Below, one piece after another: positions 6,980 through 13,921 of a stretch of DNA of 21,870 nucleotides. A program made the position numbers and the translations under genes. The DNA is from Erysipelotrichaceae bacterium (GTDB lineage: Bacteria; Bacillota_I; Bacilli_A; Erysipelotrichales; Erysipelotrichaceae). Within the stretch, counting starts at the first letter, position 1. Every line of letters begins with the position of its first letter. A model generated the notes under the pieces. The model was not told where the DNA came from, ran no database searches, and worked only from the letters and a program-made list of their open reading frames with translations. The stretch covers positions 1 through 21,870 of the forward strand of contig JAILBD010000153.1 in the NCBI GenBank assembly GCA_024681275.1, given 5' to 3'.

Positions 6980-7128
6980 TTTCTAACTTCACACTCTTAA
7001 CGCGAGCACACGTCACTGCCTACCTATCGACAGCGATGTTCAGGATCCATCTTCATCCGATCTCCCTGCTATCTTCCACCAACCGATAACTCTCTGTAAG
7101 ATCCTTCGGATGATCTATCCATCAAAAC
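6935..7128 (-). promoter_or_regulatory. T-box riboswitch controlling metG
   Basis: An untranslated leader of about 190-210 nt. The T-box sequence AGGTGGTACCGCG lies at 6964-6976 (minus strand) and is unmistakable. Upstream are the Stem I landmark AGAGAGTTATCGGTTGG and a specifier region in which GAAG is followed by ATG (7048-7050), then GATCCTGA. ATG is the expected methionine specifier; placing it by position in the conserved pattern is from memory. Uncharged tRNA-Met should stabilise the antiterminator and allow metG transcription. The specifier identification is less certain than the T-box itself. Confidence 0.9.
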
Positions 7129-7134
7129 ATCTTT

Positions 7135-7143
7135 ATTCTAACA
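7135..7143 (-). promoter_or_regulatory. Extended -10 promoter of the metG T-box transcript
   Basis: TGT-TAGAAT on the minus strand, placing the start near 7128 just before the T-box leader. No good -35. There is no clear terminator after the transporter gene, so read-through from the upstream unit into the T-box is possible. Confidence 0.55.
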
Positions 7144-7164
7144 TATTTATATCATCGCAAAGAA

Positions 7165-8334
7165 TTATTTTTGGATCTTATTGATGATGACGTTGGCCGT
7201 GATGTTTCCCGTCACATTGAGCGTCGTATACAGCATATCCAGGATCTTGTAGAGACCTGAATAGAAACCAATGAAATCAAGCGGGATGCCCAGAAGCTGC
7301 AGATAAGTCGCACCGATCACCACGCCGCCGTTGGGGATTCCCGGAGCTGACATGTTGATCAGCAAGGCGGAAACAGCCATCAGGATGTAAGTCGGCAAAG
7401 TGATCCCGATGCCATACATCCTGGAACAGAAGAACCCCAGCAGAGCGAAAGACACAGCTCCGCCGCACATGTGGATCGTGCAGCCCAAAGGACTGACGAC
7501 ATCCACGACCTGCGAAGAGACACCGAATTCCTCTTTGCACACCTTCATCGTCGTAGGCAGTGTCGCCGCGGAAGAACAGGTCGTCAAAGAAACGATCCAT
7601 ACCTTGTAGACCTTTCTGATATACTCGATCGGCGAGATCTTCGCAATGATCCACACCGGCAGGATCATGATCACAAGGATCGTGGCCAGGCCGCCCAGAT
7701 AGGCCATCGCAATGTATCTCAGACCCACACCGATGATGACCGTGCCGTAAACGGCGACCGTATTGCCGATCAGGGCAAAGACAGCCAAAGGCGTCAGATA
7801 CATGATGTACTCCAAAATCCTGAAGAAGACATCCCTGATGATCTGAATATCCTCCGCGATCCTTTCACCCTTCTTGACCTTGGAAAGGCTGAGTCCCAGT
7901 ATGTAGGCAAAAAGGATGATCGCAAAGAGTTTCGTCTCGGCAAAGATCGTCACCAGATTGCTCGGGAAAAGATTGATGATGATATCCTGAACACTCAGAG
8001 CCTGCGTGGTCCCGTTCCAGTCGGTAGCCGGAAAACTGAAACCCTCGGCAGGATCGATGAGCACTGTCAGGGCAGACATCAGCAGATATGTCGCCATAAA
8101 CATCGCCATATAGATGGCGACAGCTCTGGATAAAGTCCTGTCCTTCTTCCTGGAAGAATGATAGATCGTCGGAACGATGCTTGTAAAGACGACAGGCCCG
8201 ATCAGGAACTTAAGCAGATTGATATAGATCGTGCCGATAAAAGCCACCGAAGTGACCAAAGGCTTGGCATAGAGCCCTGCCACGATGCCCAGCACCAGAC
8301 ACAGCAGAGTCAGCATACTGATATTTTTCTTCAT
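7165..8334 (-). CDS. DAACS-family (glutamate/neutral amino acid:cation symporter-like) transporter with altered ion and substrate sites
   Basis: A 389-residue polytopic membrane protein with the two re-entrant hairpins of the GltPh/SLC1 fold: HP1 TCSSAATLP (252-260) and HP2 APGIPNGG (330-337). The segment PLGCTIHMCG (282-291) corresponds to PLGATINMDG, and DMLYTTLNVTGN (366-377) to DMxRTxVNVTGD. Relative to GltPh numbering as I recall it, N310 is His288, D312 is Cys290, R397 is Tyr369 and D405 is Asn377, whereas D394, T398 and N401 are kept. Loss of the arginine argues against acidic amino acids; loss of the two Asp argues against standard sodium coupling. It starts 4 nt after the prfB stop with no ribosome binding site, suggesting reinitiation coupling. 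Substrate unknown. Confidence 0.85.
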   Translation of the reverse strand: MKKNISMLTLLCLVLGIVAGLYAKPLVTSVAFIGTIYINLLKFLIGPVVFTSIVPTIYHSSRKKDRTLSRAVAIYMAMFMATYLLMSALTVLIDPAEGFSFPATDWNGTTQALSVQDIIINLFPSNLVTIFAETKLFAIILFAYILGLSLSKVKKGERIAEDIQIIRDVFFRILEYIMYLTPLAVFALIGNTVAVYGTVIIGVGLRYIAMAYLGGLATILVIMILPVWIIAKISPIEYIRKVYKVWIVSLTTCSSAATLPTTMKVCKEEFGVSSQVVDVVSPLGCTIHMCGGAVSFALLGFFCSRMYGIGITLPTYILMAVSALLINMSAPGIPNGGVVIGATYLQLLGIPLDFIGFYSGLYKILDMLYTTLNVTGNITANVIINKIQK

Positions 8335-8338
8335 GTTT

Positions 8339-9437
8339 TTATATCTGCGATTTCAGGTAAGCAAAGAGGAAATTACCGATCTCCCCGTTCATCACCTTAT
8401 CGACATTCCCTTCTTCATAATTGGTCCTGTGATCCTTGACCATCGTATACGGACAGAAAACATAGGAACGGATCTGTGAACCCCATTCGATCTTGCGCTG
8501 CTCACCCTTGAGAGCGCGCTTCTCGTTTTCCCTGTCTTCAATGGCCTTCTGATACAGTTTGGCTTTCAGGATGGCAAGACACTTCTCACGGTTCAGGATC
8601 TGAGAACGCTCCGACTGTGAGAAAGCCATCAGTCCTGTCGGGATGTGCTTCATCCTGACGGCGCTGTCTGTCTTGTTGATGTGCTGACCGCCGGCACCGG
8701 AAGAACGCATCGTATCGACTTCAAGGTCTTCATCCCTGATCTCGATCTCGATCTCATTGTTGAACTCTGGCAGGACTTCGACCGAAGCGAAAGAAGTGTG
8801 CCTGCGGCTCGATGCATCGAACGGTGATATCCTCACCAGCCTGTGCACACCGCTCTCACCCTTCAGATAGCCGTAAGCCATATCGCCCTTGATCGCCACC
8901 AGACAGGATTTGATCCCGGCTTCATCCGCTTCCTCATAGCTGATGACCTCGAAACCATAGCCGTTGTTCTGGGCATAGCGCTGATACATCCTGAACAGCA
9001 TCTCCGCCCAGTCCTGCGACTCGGTGCCACCGGCACCTGGATGGATCTCCAGCAAGGCGTTGGAATGATCATAATCGTTGGACAGAAGGACCTTGATCTC
9101 AAAATCCTCAAATTCCTTGTTCACATCCTTGTATTCATCTTCCAGCAATTCAAAAAGTTCAGCATCGTAATCTCTGTTGAGCTCATCCAGTTCAGCGAGT
9201 ATCCCCTCGATGTCAGACTCATTCTTAAAATATCTGGTCTTCAGATCCTTCAGCTTATTGTATTCTTTGATGACATTCTGAGCCTTCTTCTGGTCCGACC
9301 AGAAAGTCTCGGAATTCTGCAGCTCTTCCAGCTCTTCTAATTTCTTATCGATAGACGCGAGGTCAAAGAGAGTCGCCTAAATCTTTTAACTTCTTTAAGG
9401 AAGTGTTTAGGCTCTGTTTCATTTCATAAATTTCCAT
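8339..9437 (-). CDS. prfB: Peptide chain release factor 2, expressed by programmed +1 frameshift
   Basis: Release factor 2 recognises UGA and UAA stops. Twenty-four codons from the ATG at 9437 lead to an in-frame TGA at 9365-9363; a +1 slip on CTT-TGA-C continues as DLASIDKK and gives 365 residues, exactly the length of Escherichia coli RF2. The stop-recognition SPF is at about 204-206 and the catalytic GGQ at 249-251, matching the known positions. The frameshift is the classic autoregulation by RF2 level. The internal Shine-Dalgarno-like element upstream (TTAGGCGA) is weaker than the usual AGGGGG. The gene starts 3 nt after the secA stop, the common Firmicute secA-prfB order. Reading only the downstream frame would wrongly annotate a shortened protein. 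Confidence 0.97.
9362..9368 (-). promoter_or_regulatory. RF2 +1 programmed frameshift site
   Basis: CTTTGAC on the minus strand: codon 24 is CTT, codon 25 the TGA stop; skipping the T yields GAC and opens the 341-codon main frame. This is the universal RF2 slip motif. Confidence 0.95.
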
Positions 9438-9440
9438 ATT

Positions 9441-11777
9441 CTATTTTTCCTTTATTACGATCTTGAGATTATTGCAGAATGTGACGACATCGGAAGATAT
9501 CGTATTCATCATGCTTTCAAATAGTTCATAACCCTCTTCAACATAAGCCTGCAGAGGATTGTTCTGGGCATAGGAACGCAGATGGATGCCCTCTCTCAGT
9601 TTGGACATGACATCGATGTGATTCTGCCAGGCTCTGTCCATCAGCCTCAGGACCATCGTCCTCTCGACCGGCATGATCTGTTCCTTGACCGGCTTGATCT
9701 TCTTTTCATAGGCATTGAAAGCCGCATCCTTGCATCTGGCGATGACATCCTCCCGGTTCAGACCGGCAATGTCTTCTTCCTTGAATGCGGTCTGCCCCAT
9801 CGTATTCAGACGCTTCACGATCGAAGCGTAATCGATGACTTCCTTCTTGCCGTCGACAGAGATATTGGAATCCACGATGTTTTCCATGACTCTCTCAAAC
9901 ATGTTCTCAACGACGGAATGGATGTCCTCGTTCTCAAGGATGTAGTTCCTCTGCGCATACATCGTCTCACGCTGCTGGCGCATGACATCATCATAATCCA
10001 GCAGTGCCTTACGGACATCGAAGTTGAGTCCTTCGACCCTCTTCTGGGCACTGGAGATCGCCTTGGTGACCGTCTTGTTCTCGATCGGGATATCTCCCAT
10101 CTGCTCAAAGAGGGATGAGATCCTGTCCGAACCGAACCTGACCATCAGCTCATCTTCCAGAGAGACATAGAAACGGGAATAACCCGGATCGCCCTGTCTG
10201 CCTGAACGGCCGCGCAGCTGATTGTCGATGCGGCGTGACTCGTGTCTTTCCGAACCCAGAACGACCAGACCGCCCAGTTCCCTGGAACGATCGGTCAGCT
10301 TGATATCGGTACCACGACCGGCCATGTTGGTCGCGATCGTGACCGAACCCTCGCGGCCCGCTTTCGCGATGATCTCCGCTTCACGGGCATGGTTCTTGGC
10401 ATTGAGGACCTCATGTCTGATCCTGGCCTGCTTGAACATCCTGGAGATCAGCTCAGAAGTCTCGACCGAGATCGTACCGACCAGTACCGGCTGGCCCTTG
10501 GCATAGAGCTCTTTCACCTCTTCCAGCAGAGCATTGTACTTTGCCCTCTTGGTGCCAAATACGAGGTCCGGATAATCCACTCTTGCAACAGGCTTGTTGG
10601 TCGGGATCTCCACGACTCTCATATTATATATGGAAAGGAATTCTTCCTCTTCGGTCTTGGCAGTACCGGTCATACCGGCCAGTTTCTTGTATAGCCTGAA
10701 GAAATTCTGATAGGTGATCGTCGCCCAGGTCGTCGTCTCCTGTTTAATCGGAACGCCTTCCTTGGCCTGTATCGCCTGATGCAAGCCATCCGAATACTCA
10801 CGACCCGGCATCTTACGGCCGGTGTTCTGATCGACGATGATGACTTCATTGTCTTCAACGACATATTCGACATCCCTGGTCATGATGTAATTGGCCTTCA
10901 GAGCCTGAGCGATATAGTGGACCAGGGAAGTATTATCGATATCATAGAGGTTCTCGACGCCGAAAGCCTTCTCGCCTTTGTGCACGCCTTCCTCTGTCAG
11001 CTGGACATTCTTATCCTTGACATCGATGACATAGTCTTCATCCCTCTTCAGACGCTTGACGAAACGATCGGCGTTGATATAGAGATTGGCGGTCTTCTTC
11101 TCACCGCCCGAAATGATCAGCGGAGTCCTCGATTCATCGATCAGGATCGAGTCGACCTCGTCGACCAGCGCAAAGTTGAGCTCACGCAGGACCCTGTCTT
11201 CCACGCGCGTTACCATGTTGTCACGCAGATAGTCGAAACCGACTTCCGAGTTGGTCGTATAGGTGATGTCGCATTCATAAGCCTGGCGCTTCTGGGCAGG
11301 AGTCAGAGCTCTTAGATTCAGACCGACGGTCAGACCCAGGAAACGGTGTATCGCACCCATCCACTCGCTGTCACGTTCAGCCAGATATTCATTGACCGTG
11401 ACCACATGAACGCCCTTTCCTTCCAGAGCATTCAGATAGACCGCCATGACGGAAGTCAGCGTCTTTCCTTCACCGGTCTTCATCTCGGCGATATCGCCTC
11501 TGTGCAAGACATAGGCACCTTCCAGCTGGCAGAAGAAAGGATATTCGCCGATCACTCTCTTCGCGGCCTCTCTTGCCACGGCAAAAGCCTCGACCTGGAT
11601 GTCATCCAGCGTCTGTCCCTGCGCAAGTCTTTCCTTGAATTCCGCAGTCTTGGCCTTGAGCTCTTCATCGCTCAAAGCACTCATTTTATCTGCCAGAGCA
11701 TCGACCGGACGGACGGCTCTTTCCACCTCATCCAGGATCCTCTTGTCATTATTGAATAATTTGTCAAATAAACCCAT
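9441..11777 (-). CDS. secA: Preprotein translocase ATPase SecA
   Basis: The ATP-driven motor that pushes unfolded preproteins through SecYEG. The start is ATG 11777 (MGLFDKLFNND...), with GGAGAG upstream; an earlier in-frame ATG would overlap the promoter. The 778 residues carry the Walker A GEGKT (102-106), the DEVD Walker B (206-209), the DYLRDNM helicase segment, the Q-L-R-G-R-S-G-R-Q-G-D-P-G motif and the C-terminal helical scaffold with MDRAWQNHIDVM. The protein stops right after the scaffold (…KIVIKEK), so the C-terminal linker and zinc-binding SEC-C tail that bind SecB or ribosomes elsewhere are absent. First gene of secA-prfB-transporter. Confidence 0.97.
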   Translation of the reverse strand: MGLFDKLFNNDKRILDEVERAVRPVDALADKMSALSDEELKAKTAEFKERLAQGQTLDDIQVEAFAVAREAAKRVIGEYPFFCQLEGAYVLHRGDIAEMKTGEGKTLTSVMAVYLNALEGKGVHVVTVNEYLAERDSEWMGAIHRFLGLTVGLNLRALTPAQKRQAYECDITYTTNSEVGFDYLRDNMVTRVEDRVLRELNFALVDEVDSILIDESRTPLIISGGEKKTANLYINADRFVKRLKRDEDYVIDVKDKNVQLTEEGVHKGEKAFGVENLYDIDNTSLVHYIAQALKANYIMTRDVEYVVEDNEVIIVDQNTGRKMPGREYSDGLHQAIQAKEGVPIKQETTTWATITYQNFFRLYKKLAGMTGTAKTEEEEFLSIYNMRVVEIPTNKPVARVDYPDLVFGTKRAKYNALLEEVKELYAKGQPVLVGTISVETSELISRMFKQARIRHEVLNAKNHAREAEIIAKAGREGSVTIATNMAGRGTDIKLTDRSRELGGLVVLGSERHESRRIDNQLRGRSGRQGDPGYSRFYVSLEDELMVRFGSDRISSLFEQMGDIPIENKTVTKAISSAQKRVEGLNFDVRKALLDYDDVMRQQRETMYAQRNYILENEDIHSVVENMFERVMENIVDSNISVDGKKEVIDYASIVKRLNTMGQTAFKEEDIAGLNREDVIARCKDAAFNAYEKKIKPVKEQIMPVERTMVLRLMDRAWQNHIDVMSKLREGIHLRSYAQNNPLQAYVEEGYELFESMMNTISSDVVTFCNNLKIVIKEK

Positions 11778-11799
11778 CTTGTCTCTCCAATTCCATACT

Positions 11800-11808
11800 A
11801 TTATAACA
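11800..11808 (-). promoter_or_regulatory. Extended -10 promoter of secA-prfB unit
   Basis: TGT-TATAAT on the minus strand, 22 nt before the secA ATG. The matching -35 position falls in the hairpin of the preceding cold-shock gene terminator and has no good consensus. Confidence 0.65.
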
Positions 11809-11812
11809 TAAC

Positions 11813-11840
11813 AAAAAAAGCTGACTTTTTGAGCCAACTT
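11813..11840 (-). terminator. Intrinsic terminator of the cold-shock gene
   Basis: On the minus strand AAGTTGGCT pairs over 9 bp (two G-T pairs) with AGTCAGCTT across a 6-nt loop, followed by seven T. It lies between the csp stop and the secA promoter. Confidence 0.8.
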
Positions 11841-11856
11841 TCTTTGTGTTTCTCGA

Positions 11857-12060
11857 TTATTCTTGAATCTCTTTTATATTGTGAGCTTGAAGACCTCGAT
11901 CACCTTCGACTAGATCAAATTCAACCGGTGCTCCTTCATTAATAGTTTTGTAACCATCCATGAGCAATTGAGAATAATGGAAAAAGACATCACGACCGTC
12001 ATCTGCTGTAATGAAGCCAAATCCCTTAACCTTGTTGAATCTTTTTACTTTGCCTAACAT
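11857..12060 (-). CDS. Cold-shock protein, CspA family
   Basis: A 67-residue single OB-fold nucleic acid chaperone. RNP1 is KGFGFI (12-17) and RNP2 VFFHYS (25-30). The start at 12060 (MLGKVKRFN...) is chosen because AAGGAG lies at the right distance; an ATG 24 nt further upstream directly follows the -10 box and would not be transcribed. The usual KWFN is KRFN here. The gene has its own promoter and terminator and sits between comFC and secA, a slot usually held by hpf in Firmicutes. Confidence 0.95.
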   Translation of the reverse strand: MLGKVKRFNKVKGFGFITADDGRDVFFHYSQLLMDGYKTINEGAPVEFDLVEGDRGLQAHNIKEIQE

Positions 12061-12085
12061 TTCCTTATTCTCCTTTATAGGCATT

Positions 12086-12094
12086 ATTTTACCA
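12086..12094 (-). promoter_or_regulatory. Extended -10 promoter of the cold-shock gene
   Basis: TGG-TAAAAT on the minus strand, 25 nt before the ATG at 12060. A TTTACA lies 19 nt upstream as a possible loose -35. The promoter is in the short gap after the comFC stop, so the gene can be transcribed apart from comF. Confidence 0.55.
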
Positions 12095-12106
12095 CACTTT
12101 ATTTTA

Positions 12107-12706
12107 TTAATGTAAAGTAGAACTTTTGTAAGCTAGAGATAACACTTTGACAGTTTTTGCATGCTCAAAAATACTGCGATATACGCCTCTCAAGGTCGAA
12201 CCGGTCGTGACCACGTCATCGACAATGAGCACTTTATCCAGTTTTTCGCCCTCATAAACGTAATTATCGGCCATTTTTAGCCTTTCAAAGAACGATTTGC
12301 CCTCCTGAGAGAGCTCTTCCACCATTTTCAGACCACCTGCCCTCTCCAGCCTCAGACCTTCGAAAATGCCGGCCAGATGATCGAAACCCCTGCTTTCCAG
12401 CTTCCTTCTGCTGCTGGGAACGAGGATCATTTTGTAACCAAAGTAACGTATATTCAGGTGATCTTTCAGTCCGTAAAGGAAGACTTTCTTCAGTGCCTCA
12501 TCCCCGCATTCCTTATACTGCAGGAGCAGACTGCGGAAAATGCCCTCATATTCATAGAAAGATTCGACTCTGAATGCGCCAAGGTCCAGATATCGGTGCC
12601 TCACCTTCAGCTGGGCCCGGCAACTGATGCAGAGCTCATCTTTCTCCAGAAAAAGGCTGCGCAGATCATACTTGTCGATCTGTTTGTCACAGAAGAGGCA
12701 CCTCAC
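12107..12706 (-). CDS. comFC: ComFC-like phosphoribosyltransferase-fold competence protein
   Basis: A 199-residue protein with an N-terminal zinc finger (Cys3, Cys6, Cys26, Cys29) and a C-terminal phosphoribosyltransferase signature VLIVDDVVTTGST (159-171), the ComFC/GntX architecture. ComFC works with the ComFA ATPase in uptake of single-stranded transforming DNA. The start is a GTG overlapping the comFA TGA stop (GTGA), so translation is coupled. AAGGAGG lies 13 nt before the GTG, and a small AGGCG/CGCCT hairpin between them would bring it closer. The start codon and coupling are read from the sequence; a role in competence is from the family. Confidence 0.92.
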   Translation of the reverse strand: MRCLFCDKQIDKYDLRSLFLEKDELCISCRAQLKVRHRYLDLGAFRVESFYEYEGIFRSLLLQYKECGDEALKKVFLYGLKDHLNIRYFGYKMILVPSSRRKLESRGFDHLAGIFEGLRLERAGGLKMVEELSQEGKSFFERLKMADNYVYEGEKLDKVLIVDDVVTTGSTLRGVYRSIFEHAKTVKVLSLAYKSSTLH

Positions 12707-13836
12707 AGGCGGCTGTTCGCCTCCTTCAGATAAAGCAGGGTCTTTCTGACCTGCCTGTCAGCAGGACTGCAGAAAAGATAAGATCGGCCATCCTCATCAT
12801 GAACGCTCCTTCCGACCCTGCCCAGCATCTGGATCAGAGCGCCTTCATCAAAAGAAGCTCCCGTGTCCATGATGATCACATCGATGCCCGCGATCGTGAT
12901 CCCCCTTTCCAGGACGGTCGTCGCAAAGATGAAACGAAACTTCCCTTTCCGGAAATCATCGATGTTCTTCCTTCTGTTTTCCAGATCCGAATAGACATAG
13001 GTACAGGAGAAAAAGATCGAGCAGATGCGATATAAGGATCTGCAGTCTCTGCGGTTTTCCGTGAAGATGATGCACTGTCTGCTGCTTCTCCACAAAAGAA
13101 TGATCAGAAGGACGTACGACAGGATGCGGTCGGACACGATCAGTCTGGGAACACTCAAAGGCCTGCCCGTCGGTCTCACGAACAGTTCAACGGTCTCTGC
13201 ATGTCTGAGACTTACGGCTTTCTGAAGCTGCGCATCGATCGTCGCTGTGGAGAAGATGATACGCCCCTTGCAGGAATTGAGTGCGATCTGAAAGAGGGTC
13301 TCATCTCCTTTCAGCGGAAAGGCATCCGCTTCATCCAGGATCAGCAGGTCGAAAGTCCGATAATAGCGGTAGAGCTGATGGCAGGTGCAGACGATCAGGT
13401 CGCCGCTCAGTTCCTCGTGATGAGAGCCATAGACCGACGTGATCTTTGCCTTGGGGAATATCGCTTTGAATCTTTCGCTCAATTCGATGACGACTTCTTT
13501 GCGTGGGATCGCATAAGCCACCTTCAGGCCTTTTCCAAGATAGGCGGCGATACTGGCAACGACGATCTCCGTCTTTCCCGCCCCGCAGACGCAGTGCAGC
13601 AGTACATCCCCCTTCTCCAGAACTTTCAGGCAACGGCCGGAAGCTTCCTTTTGCTGATCTGTCAGATCATATGCGAACCGATACTCATCCGCATCGTATC
13701 CGATCTCATAATCAAAACTCTTCAGTTCCTCCTCCAGCAGGACTCTGGAATACTTCACGCACTTACGGCAGTAATAGCCCCTCGAACCTTTATAGAAATA
13801 AGCCGGATCCTCATTTCCGCATCTTGAACATTTCAT
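12703..13836 (-). CDS. comFA: ComFA DNA-uptake helicase
   Basis: A 377-residue superfamily 2 ATPase that drives import of transforming DNA through the ComEC channel. Four cysteines, Cys3, Cys6, Cys23 and Cys26, form the N-terminal zinc finger required in ComFA. The helicase motifs are GAGKTE (85-90), DEAD (168-171), FSTATI for motif III, and QMLGRVGR for motif VI. It is somewhat shorter than the Bacillus subtilis protein. GGGAGG precedes the ATG at 13836. Transcription starts in a divergent region shared with the rRNA methyltransferase gene, where two AAAA-N5-TTTT dyads occur. Presence of comFA-comFC suggests a DNA-uptake system, although other competence genes are not in the window. Confidence 0.95.
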   Translation of the reverse strand: MKCSRCGNEDPAYFYKGSRGYYCRKCVKYSRVLLEEELKSFDYEIGYDADEYRFAYDLTDQQKEASGRCLKVLEKGDVLLHCVCGAGKTEIVVASIAAYLGKGLKVAYAIPRKEVVIELSERFKAIFPKAKITSVYGSHHEELSGDLIVCTCHQLYRYYRTFDLLILDEADAFPLKGDETLFQIALNSCKGRIIFSTATIDAQLQKAVSLRHAETVELFVRPTGRPLSVPRLIVSDRILSYVLLIILLWRSSRQCIIFTENRRDCRSLYRICSIFFSCTYVYSDLENRRKNIDDFRKGKFRFIFATTVLERGITIAGIDVIIMDTGASFDEGALIQMLGRVGRSVHDEDGRSYLFCSPADRQVRKTLLYLKEANSRL

Positions 13837-13851
13837 CGAAACCTCCCATAC

Positions 13852-13857
13852 ATAATA
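13852..13857 (-). promoter_or_regulatory. Candidate -10 box of comFA
   Basis: TATTAT on the minus strand, 15 nt before the comFA ATG. The -35 position reads GAGGAA, which is poor, and the inverted repeat 13861-13879 fills the spacer. Either an activator or a repressor could act here. Confidence 0.4.
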
Positions 13858-13860
13858 GGC

Positions 13861-13906
13861 AGGAAAAAGCGATTTTCCTCACTGTTTTGCGAAAAAACCG
13901 TTTTTT
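13861..13906. promoter_or_regulatory. Two inverted repeats with AAAA-N5-TTTT cores between divergent comFA and rRNA methyltransferase genes
   Basis: Repeat 1 is AGGAAAA-AGCGA-TTTTCCT (13861-13879), a perfect 7-bp dyad. Repeat 2 is GAAAAAACCGTTTTTTC (13891-13907) with an AAAA-N5-TTTT core at 13892-13904. The two cores are 15 bp apart. Repeat 1 lies in the spacer of the comFA promoter, repeat 2 in that of the plus-strand gene. They look like operator sites; the regulator is unknown. Confidence 0.5.
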
Positions 13907-13907
13907 C

Positions 13908-13913
13908 TATACA
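13908..13913 (+). promoter_or_regulatory. Candidate -10 box of the RsmF-type gene
   Basis: TATACA, with its last base 8 nt before the ATG at 13922. The expected start leaves a leader of 0-2 nt, so the GGAG just before the ATG would be barely transcribed and is also too close to the ATG to act as a ribosome binding site. Confidence 0.4.
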
Positions 13914-13921
13914 CTGGAGAT

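Noticed and set aside
6918..7016. Upstream extension of metG by 33 codons
   Set aside because: It translates the T-box terminator region; the ATG at 6917 has a good ribosome binding site and starts the conserved domain.
7471..8133. A 220-codon plus-strand frame rich in Asp, Arg and His
   Set aside because: Antisense shadow of membrane helices of the DAACS transporter.
8339..9148. A short release factor starting at an internal ATG
   Set aside because: The true prfB begins at 9437 and uses the +1 frameshift; the full product matches RF2 length and motif positions.
12061..12084. Eight-residue N-terminal extension of the cold-shock protein
   Set aside because: The upstream ATG directly follows the -10 box, so it would not be transcribed, and AAGGAG is spaced for the ATG at 12060.
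13861..13907. True ComK boxes
   Set aside because: Core matches, but the spacing between boxes and the position inside the promoter spacers do not fit Bacillus ComK sites, and no ComK is seen; kept only as operator-like repeats.
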